Source: JAPYTK01 sp964401935 (GTDB taxonomy: Bacteria; Myxococcota_A; Polyangia; Polyangiales; Polyangiaceae). From it: a DNA stretch of 64,000 nucleotides. Positions 7,876-17,035 of the stretch are shown here, piece by piece (within the stretch, counting starts at the first letter, position 1; every line of letters starts with the position of its first letter). The DNA lies in the NCBI GenBank assembly GCA_964401935.1, contig CAYOAL010000001.1, forward strand, positions 1 to 64,000, read 5' to 3'. The position numbers and the translations under genes are program-made. The notes beneath the pieces are model-generated. The model searched no databases. It was not told the DNA's origin and was given only the letters and a program-made list of their open reading frames with translations.

Positions 7876-9377
7876 AACGAAAGGCCATCGTCATCGGGGG
7901 CGGACCGAACGGCCTCGCGGCCGCGACCACGCTCGGCAAGCTGGGCTTGTCGGTCACCGTGCTCGAGGCGCGCGCCGAGCTCGGCGGCCTCGCCGCCGCC
8001 ATCGAGGTGGGCGAGGGCTACCGCGTGCCCGGCATCGTCCACGACACCCGCGGGCTCCGCGACGGCGTCGTCGACGCCTTGGGGCTCGGCCACCACGGCC
8101 TCACGCGGCGCCGCGAGCCGCTGCGGATCTGCGCGCCCTCACGGCGCGGCGCGCCGATCTGGCTCGCCGGCGCGCGCCTCGAGGGAGCGGTGACGGCTCG
8201 CGACGAGCGAGCCCATCGAGAGCTCTTGGGTTTCATCGAGCGGGTGGGCCCCGTGTTGCGCGACCTCTCGGATCGCCCACCCCCCGATCCGACCGGCGAG
8301 GTGCTCCCCTTGTTGCTCACCGGACTGCGGGTGCGGCGCCTCGGCGCGAGCGACATGATGGAGCTCCTCCGGGTGGCCCCGAGCTGCGTCGCAGACTGGA
8401 TGCGCGACACCTACGAGACCGAGCGCCTGCGGGCCGCCATGGCCCTGCCTGCCATCTTCGGGGAGCTCGCGGGCGTGTGGTCGGCGGGCACGTCGGCCAA
8501 CCTCCTGTTCGCAGAGGCCTCTGCTGGTCCCGCGGTCGAAGGCGGCCCCGCCGCGGTGATCACCGCGCTGACCAAGGCCGCAGCGGCGCAAGGGGCCACG
8601 CTGCGCACCGAGGCGCGCGTGAGCCGCATCATCACCGAGCGGGGGGTCGCGAAGGGAGTGGTGGTCGACGGCGAGACGATCGAGGCGAGCCTCATCGTGT
8701 CGAGCATCGATCCCAAGGTGACGTTCCTCCAGCTGATCGGCGAGCAGCGGCTGCCGCTCGATCTCGGTGCCGACATCCGGAACTTCCGCGCGCGCGGCAC
8801 CACCGCCAAGCTGCACCTCGCCCTCGATGGCCCCCTCACGCTCGAGGACGGCACCGAGCTCGAGGCGCTGCGCACCGGCGAGACGCTCGACGAGGTGGAG
8901 CGAGCGTTCGATCCGATGAAATATGGCCGCGCCGCCACCGAGCCCGTCCTCGACGTCTGGGTCCCTTCGATGCGCGACGCGAGCCTGGTGCCCGAGGAGG
9001 GACATCACGTGGTGTCGGCGCTCGTGCACGGCGCTCCGTTCGCGGTCGCAGGGGGATGGGACGACGCGCAGAAGACACGCCTCTACGACGCCGCCGTCGC
9101 GGCCCTCGCCGCCTACTGCCCGGGGGTGACCGAGCGCATCGTCGCCTCCGAGCTCCTCACGCCGGCCGACATCGCTGCCGAATATGGCATCTCCGAGGGC
9201 AACCTGTTCCACGGCGAGCGCGCCCTCGATCAGGTGATGTTCATGCGGCCGACGGTCGACTGCGCGAGGTATGCCACGCCGATCGAGGGCCTCTTCCTCG
9301 GCGGCTCCGGCAGCCACCCCGGCGGGCCCCTCTCGCTCACCCAAGGGGTGCTCGCCGCGCGCGCCGCCGCCGAGTGA
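7872..9377 (+). CDS. Phytoene-desaturase-like FAD-dependent oxidoreductase (second copy)
   Basis: The 501-residue paralogue of the preceding gene has the same N-terminal GGGPNGLAAATTLGKLG motif, the following VLEARAELGGLAA, and a matching C-terminal GLFLGGSGSHPGGPL. Both share the YGISEGN/YGLTEGN-NxFHGE segment near the C-terminus. Divergence is high outside these motifs, so the two may form a heterodimer or act on successive steps (inference). It ends the three-gene operon; a convergent histidine kinase gene stops 12 bases later. Confidence 0.9.
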   Translation: MKRKAIVIGGGPNGLAAATTLGKLGLSVTVLEARAELGGLAAAIEVGEGYRVPGIVHDTRGLRDGVVDALGLGHHGLTRRREPLRICAPSRRGAPIWLAGARLEGAVTARDERAHRELLGFIERVGPVLRDLSDRPPPDPTGEVLPLLLTGLRVRRLGASDMMELLRVAPSCVADWMRDTYETERLRAAMALPAIFGELAGVWSAGTSANLLFAEASAGPAVEGGPAAVITALTKAAAAQGATLRTEARVSRIITERGVAKGVVVDGETIEASLIVSSIDPKVTFLQLIGEQRLPLDLGADIRNFRARGTTAKLHLALDGPLTLEDGTELEALRTGETLDEVERAFDPMKYGRAATEPVLDVWVPSMRDASLVPEEGHHVVSALVHGAPFAVAGGWDDAQKTRLYDAAVAALAAYCPGVTERIVASELLTPADIAAEYGISEGNLFHGERALDQVMFMRPTVDCARYATPIEGLFLGGSGSHPGGPLSLTQGVLAARAAAE

Positions 9378-9389
9378 CGCGCGCCACGC

Positions 9390-10844
9390 TCACTCCCCGG
9401 TCGGGGCGAGCGGGAGGCTCACCGAGAAGCGCGCCCCCTCCTCGCCATCCTCCACCGCGATCGCCCCCCCCGCCGACTCCACCAGGCCGCGACACACCGC
9501 GAGACCGAGCCCCGTGCCCTTGCCCACGTCCTTGGTGGTGACGAACGGCTCGAACAGCCGCCCCCGCACGCTCGGCGCGATGCCGCCCCCGTTGTCCTCG
9601 ATGACGATGGTCACGTCGCGCGCACCGGCGCGAGCCCCGACACGGATGCGACCACCGGGCCTCGGCACCGCGTCGGCTGCGTTGAGCAGCAGGTTGAGCA
9701 GCACCTGCTCGATGCGTTCCTGCCGCATCGCCACGCTCGGCAGCCCGTCGGCCACCGCCACCACGAGCTCCACGTCTGCGAGCGCCTTCTGAGGTCGCAC
9801 CAGCGCGACCACTTGTTCGACGGCCCCCTTCACCGACGCCGTCTCGAGCTCGGTTCCCTCGCCGAGGCCCGTGGCCGCCGGTCGCGCAAAATCGAGGAGG
9901 TCGCGGAGGATGCGGTGGATGCGCTCGGTCTCGCGCTTCATGCGCTGCAGGAAGTCGCGCTGCTCGTCGTCGAGCTCCCCGTCGAGGAGCAGCTCCTGCA
10001 TCGACAAGATGGCGGCGATGGGGTTGCCGATCTCGTGAGCGAGCCCGGCCGCGAGGCGCCCCACCGACGCGAGGCGCTCGCTGCGCATCACGGTGTCTTG
10101 GGCCCGGGTGAGGTCGGCGTGCGCAGTCTCGAGCTCGCCGACGTAGCTGCGCAGCTGCTCCTCCTCCGCGCGGAGGGTCGCGGTCATCGTCGCGAGGCTC
10201 ACCCCGAGCTCCACCAGCTCGCGCCCCCCCCGCGGTGGCACCGCCAGCTCACGAGCCCCCTCCGCCACGCGCCTCGCCCCGCGCGAGAGATGCTCGACGG
10301 GCCCCACCACGACGCGAGTGAGGATGAAGTACACGATGAAGAGGAGCGCGAGCCCGAGGATGCCGACGTAGAGGGCGATGAGCGAGAGAAGCGGCGCCAC
10401 GCGCGAGGACGTGGCGTCGTGGAACAAGAGCGCTCCCACCACGCCACGTGGCCCTGGCACCAACACGAGGAGCGCCGGTCCCGCCGGCGTCGTCACGTCT
10501 TGCACCTGCTCGCGGCGCGGGACCACCCGCTCGGGGAGATGAGTGGAGAGCTCGCCGCCAGCGCGCTGCGAGAGCAACCCCGAGCCGTCGTACACCCCGA
10601 TGGCTCCCACACCGTTCCCGAGCTGTGCCTCGAGCAACATCCCGAGCTCTTCGTCGGTGCGGTGGGCGCTCGCCTCGCTCACGTGGGCGGCGATCGCGCG
10701 ACCGAGGGAACGCGACTGGTCGTCCCAGGTCTGGGTGAAGCTGGCGCGGGCGAGGCTGGCGATCGCGTACATCAGCGGCACGAAGGCGAGCACCAACGAC
10801 GCCGCCAACCACACCAAGAGCTGAGCCCGGATCCCGAGGCGCAC
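9390..10844 (-). CDS. Membrane sensor histidine kinase
   Basis: The 484-residue protein has one N-terminal membrane helix (about residues 8-30), a 130-residue periplasmic sensor, a second helix (about 180-205), a HAMP-like linker and a coiled segment. The dimerisation/phosphoacceptor motif is AAGLAHEIGNP, with His near residue 270. The ATP-binding domain has the N box (NLLLNAADAV), G1 (DNGGGI), F box (LFEPFVTTK) and G2 (GTGLGL). The architecture is that of NtrB/ZraS-type kinases, but no response regulator is adjacent. The GTG at 10844 is inferred because it starts just before the first membrane helix; upstream in-frame sequence is Arg-rich and unlike a protein N-terminus. Confidence 0.88.
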   Translation of the reverse strand: MRLGIRAQLLVWLAASLVLAFVPLMYAIASLARASFTQTWDDQSRSLGRAIAAHVSEASAHRTDEELGMLLEAQLGNGVGAIGVYDGSGLLSQRAGGELSTHLPERVVPRREQVQDVTTPAGPALLVLVPGPRGVVGALLFHDATSSRVAPLLSLIALYVGILGLALLFIVYFILTRVVVGPVEHLSRGARRVAEGARELAVPPRGGRELVELGVSLATMTATLRAEEEQLRSYVGELETAHADLTRAQDTVMRSERLASVGRLAAGLAHEIGNPIAAILSMQELLLDGELDDEQRDFLQRMKRETERIHRILRDLLDFARPAATGLGEGTELETASVKGAVEQVVALVRPQKALADVELVVAVADGLPSVAMRQERIEQVLLNLLLNAADAVPRPGGRIRVGARAGARDVTIVIEDNGGGIAPSVRGRLFEPFVTTKDVGKGTGLGLAVCRGLVESAGGAIAVEDGEEGARFSVSLPLAPTGE

Positions 10845-11091
10845 GCCCCAGCAAACCCGATTTCGGGCGGAAGGGCGAGCATTCGGGGCGCGCTCTGGGG
10901 CGCCCGACCGGCGCCGAACGGGCCTCCACGCCGCGCGCACGCGCGCGTCGAACCGAGCGCGCGAGGAACCCTCGAAGATGCGCCAGGTACGCGGGACAAC
11001 CAAGTTTTTCGCGCGCCCGGAGCACCCCCGACGCGCGAGCGCTGCGCACTTGGCCCCGTGATCACGGCTCTGGTAGCCCACCTTCAGCGGA

Positions 11092-13239
11092 ATGGACCCG
11101 TTGGTCTCGATATTCGTATCGCTTCGACGTGGTGCTCGCCGCACGACGCTGCTGATGGTGGCGGCCGTGATGGCCGGCATCGTGGTAGCGCACGCGGCGA
11201 CACCCTTCGATCAGGGCTTGTTCGCGGCGTTCATCGTGCTCGTGCTCGCGGTCATCGCGGTTCGTGCGTGGCGCCGCACCCACGCGGTCACCCCGCAGGG
11301 GTGGCGCGACATCGAGCTCGGCCTGCTGCTCGCGGTGGGCGCCTACGCCACCATCATCCACGTGGATGGCCAGCTCGACGGTCGGTTCTATCCCATCGTC
11401 TACGTCGCCATCGGCGTGATGAGCGCCTTCGCCAAGCCCCTGTCGGCCTGCGCCGTGATCCTCATCATGATGGTGTACGAGGCGGCGTTGCGGCGGGTCG
11501 CCTTCGGCTATCTGGATTTCCAGCTGCTCCTCCCCCACCTCGGCTTCGCGATGGTGTTCGGCCTGCTCAACACCCTGTCGCTGCGGCTCGAGGTGGCGCG
11601 CCTGCGCAAGGCCTCGGTCACCAAGCTCGACGAGGAACGCGAGCGCATGAAAGAGGACGCCCGCACCTACCGTCTGCTGCGCGCCCCGATGGGGGCCGAG
11701 CCCGCGGCCCTCAGCCACAGCGGACGTGGGCTCGTGCAAGAGAGCGACGAGGACCGCTTGCTGCGCTCCGGTGTGGAAGAGATCGATCTCGCGGTGCACC
11801 TGTCGCTGCAGCTCTTGAGCGACGCCCTCGACGCTCACACCACCATGCTCCTGTGGCTCGACGACCGCGGGGAGCGCCTGCGGATCACCGAGCTCGTCAC
11901 TCACGAGAACGAGCTCGCCGAAGGCCCCTTCTCCGCACGCGACGGCATCGTCGGCGCGGTCGTCACCCAAGAAGCGCCGGTCTGCGTCGCCGATCTCAAG
12001 CCCTCCTATGTGCTCCCCTACTATCGCGACGTGTGTCCGGTCCGCTCCGCCTGCGGCGTGCCGGTCTTCGAGCACGGCTCGCTCCGCGGCGTGCTCGTCG
12101 TCGATCGCCTGGCCCCACGGCCATTCACCAAGGAGGAGCTCGAGAAGGTGATCCGCGTCTCCCGCTTCGCAGCCCGCGCCGTGGAGAACGAGCGCGTCTT
12201 CGTGCAGCTCGAGCGCACGAAGGTGGAGCAGGGCAAGCTCTATCGCGCCGCCGAGCGCCTCGCCGCAGCCCTCACCGAGCAAGACGTGGTCGACGCGGGG
12301 GTGAGCAGCGCGCGAGAGATCGCCGCCGTCGACTTCGCCGCCTTCACCTCCGCCGAGGACGGTGGCCGCGCCCATCAGATCCGCGCCGTCAGCTGCGAGC
12401 TGTCGTCGCGCCTCTGCGGCCAGCGGTTCGGCGACAACACCGGCCTCGTGTCGATGGCGCTCCGCAACCGCCATCCCCTCCCCTACCGCGGCGAATACGA
12501 TCCCGCGCGCCAGGTCGTCTTCGACAAGAGCCTCCGGCCGCCTCCCATGCCCTCGCTCCTCGTGCTCCCGCTGGTGGTGCACGACGTGGCGATCGGCACC
12601 CTCGTGCTCGGCTCGAACGAACGACACGCCTTCAACGACGCCGCCCGCAACCTCCTCGACGTGCTCGCCAGCCACATGGCCATCTCCCTCTCCAACGCCC
12701 GGATGGTGCGTCGCCTCGAGGAGCAGGCCACCACCGACGGGCTCACCGGGCTCCTCAACAAGCGCGCCCTCCTCGACACCGCTCAGGAGAAGCTCAACGC
12801 CGCCCGCCGCTTCGGCCGGCACGTGAGCGTCCTCGTGGCCGACATCGATCACTTCAAGCGCGTCAACGACACCTACGGCCACGACGTGGGCGACATCGTG
12901 ATCAAAGAGCTCGCCGACATCCACAAGCGCAACAAGCGCACCACCGACTCGGTGGCGCGTTTCGGCGGCGAGGAGTTCGTCACCATCTGCGAAGAGACCG
13001 ACGCCGAGGGTGCCCTCCTCCTCGCGGAGCGCATCCGCAACGAGCTCGGAAACACCAAGTTCCACGCGAACGGCGAGGTCCTGCAGTGCACCTGCTCGAT
13101 CGGCATCGCCACCTTCCCCGGCACCGGCGAGACCTGGAACGAGCTCTTCAAAGCCGCTGACACGGCGCTCTACGAGAGCAAACACGCCGGCCGCAACCGC
13201 GCCACCATCTTCGACCCGAGCCGCCGCTCCGCGGCCTGA
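11092..13239 (+). CDS. Membrane-anchored GAF-GAF-GGDEF diguanylate cyclase
   Basis: The 715-residue protein has four to six membrane helices (about residues 19-170), two GAF-like sensory domains (about 235-375 and 385-545) and a C-terminal GGDEF domain (about 555-705). The active-site motif reads GGEEF near residue 625, an active variant. An RTTD sequence exactly five residues before it is a canonical RxxD inhibitory site, so product feedback is expected. It should make cyclic di-GMP from two GTP. It starts divergently from the histidine kinase gene with a 247-bp gap between them, so coordinated regulation is possible. Confidence 0.93.
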   Translation: MDPLVSIFVSLRRGARRTTLLMVAAVMAGIVVAHAATPFDQGLFAAFIVLVLAVIAVRAWRRTHAVTPQGWRDIELGLLLAVGAYATIIHVDGQLDGRFYPIVYVAIGVMSAFAKPLSACAVILIMMVYEAALRRVAFGYLDFQLLLPHLGFAMVFGLLNTLSLRLEVARLRKASVTKLDEERERMKEDARTYRLLRAPMGAEPAALSHSGRGLVQESDEDRLLRSGVEEIDLAVHLSLQLLSDALDAHTTMLLWLDDRGERLRITELVTHENELAEGPFSARDGIVGAVVTQEAPVCVADLKPSYVLPYYRDVCPVRSACGVPVFEHGSLRGVLVVDRLAPRPFTKEELEKVIRVSRFAARAVENERVFVQLERTKVEQGKLYRAAERLAAALTEQDVVDAGVSSAREIAAVDFAAFTSAEDGGRAHQIRAVSCELSSRLCGQRFGDNTGLVSMALRNRHPLPYRGEYDPARQVVFDKSLRPPPMPSLLVLPLVVHDVAIGTLVLGSNERHAFNDAARNLLDVLASHMAISLSNARMVRRLEEQATTDGLTGLLNKRALLDTAQEKLNAARRFGRHVSVLVADIDHFKRVNDTYGHDVGDIVIKELADIHKRNKRTTDSVARFGGEEFVTICEETDAEGALLLAERIRNELGNTKFHANGEVLQCTCSIGIATFPGTGETWNELFKAADTALYESKHAGRNRATIFDPSRRSAA

Positions 13240-13535
13240 CACGAGGCTCGTCGCGAGGAGCGGGACGGCCTGCGCAGGATGGCGTGAGCGGTGAGGCGCC
13301 GGGGGCCCGCTCCGGCGCGGGCTCTTCCCTGGCCCTGGCAGGTCGTGATAGGACGGCGCGGCGTGGAGCGCGACCGAGGGGCGCTCGGGAAGAACGACTC
13401 AAGGCGGACGTATCTTTCGTGGTGGTGGCAGGCTCGCTCGCGGCGGCCCGCCTCCTCGGTTGGGTGCAGGGCCTCCAGGGCCGGCTACGAATCGGTCGAA
13501 CCGCTTGAAATGCTTGAACGGAGAAGGGGACTAAG

Positions 13536-15164
13536 ATGAAACAGCTGACGGCGCTCTGCGCCCTGACGACTTTGTGGGTGAGCGCGTCGACGGCCCTTGC
13601 CGACGGCGACGGAGCCCTGGCGACCTCGTACCAGGAGGTGGTCCGCGGCGGCGGCATCCTCGTCGACGGGGTGGGTACCGCCGGCCGGACCGGCACGCAG
13701 GGGCCTCAAACCCAGGCCAGCCTCTCGTTCACGCTGCCCACCGGGGCGAACGTTCGCAACGCCTTCGTGTACGTGAACACGATCGGCACGGTGGCGGCCG
13801 CCTCGCTCACCCTCGACGTGGACGGCAACGCGGTGAACGCGCCGATCATCGGCACCCACGGGGCGACCTGTTGGGGCAGCACGAACGTCAACCGCGGCTA
13901 TCGCGGCGACGTGACCGACTACGTCAAGAACTCGGCGACGGTGGTGGTGAGCGGGTTCCCGTCCTCCACCGACGCCGCGAACGACAGCCAGGGCGTGTCG
14001 CTCGTGGTGGTGTACGAGGTGTTGTCCTCCGGCGACGCCGCAGTGGTGACCATCAACGACGGCATGATCGCGACCGACGGCAGCGCGAACCACAGCAACA
14101 CGATCAACAACATCACCATCGGCACCGCCACCACCAACGCGCGGCTCGTCACCGTCGTCGGCGACGGACAGCTCACCGGCACGACGCTCTCGCTCAACAG
14201 CCTGCTCGTGAGCAGCAACGCGTTTCCCGGGGCTTCGGGGCCGATGTTCGACACCCGCGACGACGACGTCTTCTCCCTCTTGTCGCTCCCCGTCACGCTC
14301 AGCGCGGTCGACGTCACGAGCTCGGGCGACTGTCTGTCGTGGATGGTGAACGCGCTCAGCTACACCTTCCCCGACAACGACGGCGACGGCATCGATGACG
14401 ACGCCGACGATGACGACGACAACGACGGGGTGCTCGACGCCTCCGACCCCTCCCCCCTCGATCCGAAGATCTGCGGCGACGACGACGCCGACGGTTGTGA
14501 CGACTGCGCTGTTGGAACCGACGGCTTCGGGCCTCTGCCCGACTTCGACACGGACAACGACGGCACCGACACCGATGGTGACGGCATCTGCGATGACGGC
14601 GACCCCGACGCCGACAACGACGGCGTCGACGGCGACGCGGGCGACCCGGACGATCTCGACCCCGACGTCTGCGGCGACACCGACAACGACGGCTGCGACG
14701 ACTGCGCCGTGGGCACCGACGACTTCGGGCCACTCCCCGACTCGGATCCCTCCAACGACGGCCCGGACGCCGACAACGACGGGATCTGCGACGAGGCCGG
14801 CAACGTGGACTCCGACGGTGACGGCATCCCCAACGCGCAGGACAACTGCCCCGACGACGCCAACCCCGGTCAGGAAGACGGCGACGCCGACGGCGTGGGC
14901 GACGTGTGCGACAACTGCCCGAACGACGCCAACCCCGGCCAGGAAGACGGGAACAACGACGGCGTCGGGGACGCGTGCGACGCAGGGGGCGTGGGCGGCT
15001 CTGGCGCCGGCGGCGAGGGCGGCAACGCCGGCGACGACGACGACGACATCGGCGAAGTGAGCAGCTGTGGCTGCCGCGTCCCGGGGGTGGCCGAGCCCAC
15101 CAACACCGGCGCGTGGGCGCTCCTCGGCCTCGCCCTGTTGGGCCTGCGCCGGCGCCGTCGCTGA
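13536..15164 (+). CDS. Surface protein with calcium-binding TSP3-like repeats and MYXO-CTERM tail
   Basis: The 542-residue precursor has a Sec signal peptide ending near ALA (residues 20-22) and an N-terminal beta domain of about 260 residues that resembles DUF3344-type domains. A strongly acidic region (about 280-490) follows, made of D-x-D-x-D-G repeats like thrombospondin type 3 calcium-binding repeats, with pairs of Cys such as CGDxDxDGCDDC. The C-terminus has a Cys-containing motif (SSCGCRVPG), a short hydrophobic helix and an Arg cluster, which is the MYXO-CTERM signal processed by myxosortase in myxobacteria. The protein is expected on the outer surface. AGGGGA eight bases before the ATG supports the start. 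Confidence 0.92.
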   Translation: MKQLTALCALTTLWVSASTALADGDGALATSYQEVVRGGGILVDGVGTAGRTGTQGPQTQASLSFTLPTGANVRNAFVYVNTIGTVAAASLTLDVDGNAVNAPIIGTHGATCWGSTNVNRGYRGDVTDYVKNSATVVVSGFPSSTDAANDSQGVSLVVVYEVLSSGDAAVVTINDGMIATDGSANHSNTINNITIGTATTNARLVTVVGDGQLTGTTLSLNSLLVSSNAFPGASGPMFDTRDDDVFSLLSLPVTLSAVDVTSSGDCLSWMVNALSYTFPDNDGDGIDDDADDDDDNDGVLDASDPSPLDPKICGDDDADGCDDCAVGTDGFGPLPDFDTDNDGTDTDGDGICDDGDPDADNDGVDGDAGDPDDLDPDVCGDTDNDGCDDCAVGTDDFGPLPDSDPSNDGPDADNDGICDEAGNVDSDGDGIPNAQDNCPDDANPGQEDGDADGVGDVCDNCPNDANPGQEDGNNDGVGDACDAGGVGGSGAGGEGGNAGDDDDDIGEVSSCGCRVPGVAEPTNTGAWALLGLALLGLRRRRR

Positions 15165-15191
15165 GCACACGCTTCGCCACCCGCTGCGTGA

Positions 15192-15229
15192 GAGAGGCCG
15201 CCCCCGCCGACGCGGGTGAGCGGCCTCTC
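15192..15229 (+). terminator. Hairpin terminator after the MYXO-CTERM gene
   Basis: GAGAGGCCGC (15192-15201) and GCGGCCTCTC (15220-15229) form a perfect 10-bp stem. Inside it, CCCGC (15203-15207) pairs with GCGGG (15212-15216). The element lies 27 bases past the stop codon. It lacks a U-run, which lowers confidence in intrinsic termination. Confidence 0.5.
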
Positions 15230-15252
15230 GCGTCTCGGGTAAGCTCACGCGC

Positions 15253-16347
15253 ATGCACGACCTCGCGCCGTTGCTCACGGCGAACTCACGAACGACGCGC
15301 CGCGCGGCGACAACGCCGTGGCGCGCGCTCGCCCGAGTCGCGGTGTTCGCCTTCGCGCTCGGGTCGCTCTCTTGTGTCGACGCTCCGGGCCCGACCCCCG
15401 CGCCGCGGTCGAACGCCCCCGCAAGCTTGGTGACGACGACCCCCCCGACGCCTTCGCCGGCGGGTGTCGATCCTGCGCCGACCGCTTCCGCCGCAGCGGG
15501 CCCCGCACGCGCGCCGAGCGCCGAGCGCGATGAAGCAGGCCCGTGGCCCCGGGAGGTGCTCACGTGGCGCTACGACGCGACCCCGGCCGGGCCCATGTCC
15601 GTGGTCGTCGCGACCCCGGCCACCGCCGAGCGACTCCCGGTCCTCATCGCCCTCCATGGGCTCGGCGAGGCACAGAAGGGCGTCGAGCGTGGCGCGCGCG
15701 GGTGGATCGACGACTACGGGCTGCTCACCGCGGTCGAGCGCCTCGGCGCGCCGCCGCTCACCACCGACGACATGCAGCGGCTGGGTACCCGCGCGCACCT
15801 CGACGCGGTGAACACCGAGCTCTCCGCTCACCCCTACCGTGGCCTCGTTCTGGTGTGCCCCTACACGCCCGACATCCTCACCGGCGATCGGTCGCTCGAC
15901 GCTGCCCAAGCCTTCGGCGCGTGGCTGGTCGAGACGCTGCTCCCGCGCGTGTACGGCGAGACCCCCGCGCTCGGCACCGCCGCCAGCACCGGGATCGACG
16001 GGGTGAGCCTCGGCGGACGCGTCGCGCTGCTCGTCGGGCTCGCGCAGCCGGACCAGTTCGGCGCGGTCGGGTCCCTTCAAGCGGCGATCTATCCTCCCGA
16101 CATCGGGCCGCTCGCCGAGCGGTTCGCCGCCGCACGCGCCAAGAACCCCACGCTCTCCTTTCGCCTCCTCACGAGCAGCAACGACTTCTATCGCCCAACG
16201 CTGAAGACGCTGTCCGACCGCCTCTCGAAGGACGGGCTCGCGCACGACTTCCTGATGATCGCGAACGCGCCGCACAGCTACGCGTTCAACCGCGGCCCCG
16301 GCGTCTACGCGATGCTCACGTACCACGACCGCGCGCTCCGCCCCTGA
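15253..16347 (+). CDS. Secreted alpha/beta-hydrolase (esterase-like) protein
   Basis: The 364-residue product has a hydrophobic N-terminal segment ending in SLSC (a poor lipobox), a Pro/Ala/Thr-rich linker to residue 95, then an alpha/beta-hydrolase domain. The oxyanion region is IALHGLGE, the nucleophile elbow is GVSLGG, and likely acid and base are in SSNDFYRP and NAPHSYAFN. This matches the putative esterase group to which feruloyl esterase-like proteins belong; the substrate is unknown. It faces the gene at 16403-16849, with a terminator hairpin between. Confidence 0.8.
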   Translation: MHDLAPLLTANSRTTRRAATTPWRALARVAVFAFALGSLSCVDAPGPTPAPRSNAPASLVTTTPPTPSPAGVDPAPTASAAAGPARAPSAERDEAGPWPREVLTWRYDATPAGPMSVVVATPATAERLPVLIALHGLGEAQKGVERGARGWIDDYGLLTAVERLGAPPLTTDDMQRLGTRAHLDAVNTELSAHPYRGLVLVCPYTPDILTGDRSLDAAQAFGAWLVETLLPRVYGETPALGTAASTGIDGVSLGGRVALLVGLAQPDQFGAVGSLQAAIYPPDIGPLAERFAAARAKNPTLSFRLLTSSNDFYRPTLKTLSDRLSKDGLAHDFLMIANAPHSYAFNRGPGVYAMLTYHDRALRP

Positions 16348-16349
16348 CA

Positions 16350-16376
16350 CCGACGGACAGGGCCTTGGTCCGTCGG
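16350..16376. terminator. Bidirectional hairpin between convergent genes
   Basis: CCGACGGAC (16350-16358) and GTCCGTCGG (16368-16376) form a perfect 9-bp stem in the 55-bp gap between two converging genes, a usual place for a shared terminator. Neither side has a clear T-run. Confidence 0.5.
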
Positions 16377-16402
16377 CACCGCGACCTCCGTCGGGTGCGA
16401 CC

Positions 16403-16849
16403 CTAGTCGTCGTCGACCAGAATGCGCATGTCGCGCCGCTCTCCGCTCTCGTCGGTGCCCCCGTCTTCGGGGATGTCCGCGTCGGCGCGTTGGGCGCGCG
16501 CGCCGCCATCCGGCGGCGGCCAGCTGTCGCTGTAGTCGGGCTTCGGCTCTTTGGGGCCACGTTCGATGAACGTCTCGAGGGCCTTCTTGGCCTCGTGGGC
16601 CGCGGCCTCGAGCTCCCGGCCCGCTTCTCGGAGCGAGTCTTTCACGCCGGCGGTGTCGACCTCTCGCTTGATCTCGTCGGCGGCGGTGCGGGCCGCCTGC
16701 CACAGGAGCCCGAACCCCTTCTTGAGCGCGTCGCGCGGACTCAGCTCCTCCTCGGGCGCCGCAGCGCGCGCGGGCCCCTCGGCGCTCGTGGCGCCGGGGC
16801 TCTCCTCGGAGGGGTCGGTCTCGGACCTGTCGCGGGGGACGTCGCTCAT
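16403..16849 (-). CDS. Small hydrophilic helical protein, function unknown
   Basis: The 148-residue protein has an acidic, disordered N-terminus, a helical centre (ALKKGFGLLWQAARTAADEI onward to about residue 95) with amphipathic periodicity, and an acidic tail ending RDMRILVDDD. It has no signal peptide. The pattern resembles late-embryogenesis-like or phasin-like helical proteins, but no family was recognised. The ATG at 16849 is chosen because upstream in-frame sequence is compositionally unlike the protein. It is transcribed away from the respiratory operon. Confidence 0.65.
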   Translation of the reverse strand: MSDVPRDRSETDPSEESPGATSAEGPARAAAPEEELSPRDALKKGFGLLWQAARTAADEIKREVDTAGVKDSLREAGRELEAAAHEAKKALETFIERGPKEPKPDYSDSWPPPDGGARAQRADADIPEDGGTDESGERRDMRILVDDD

Positions 16850-16968
16850 GCCCCATGGATAGCCGTTGCTGGGAGAGAGGCAAGCGGCGAGCTCGGGTAT
16901 GTGGCGTCTTTGATGAGGTGCCCAGGAACGGGCGCTGCGGGCGTTGGGGCGCTTCCGAGCGACAAAGG

Positions 16969-16997
16969 TTGACCTCATGATCGGGCTTTCCTACGAG
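16969..16997 (+). promoter_or_regulatory. Candidate sigma-70-type promoter of the act-cta operon
   Basis: TTGACC (16969-16974) and TACGAG (16992-16997) are separated by 17 bp and lie 38 bases before the first start codon of the operon. The -35 matches five of six consensus bases and the -10 three of six. No other good candidate is visible in the 186-bp gap upstream of actA. Confidence 0.45.
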
Positions 16998-17035
16998 GTG
17001 GAGGGCGAGCGTGCGCTCGCGCCTCCGGAGGCTCC

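Noticed and set aside
6289..9377. Carotenoid biosynthesis operon
   Set aside because: The two enzymes resemble phytoene desaturase only in FAD motifs. No phytoene synthase, cyclase or prenyltransferase is present, and a GcvT-like gene leads the operon.
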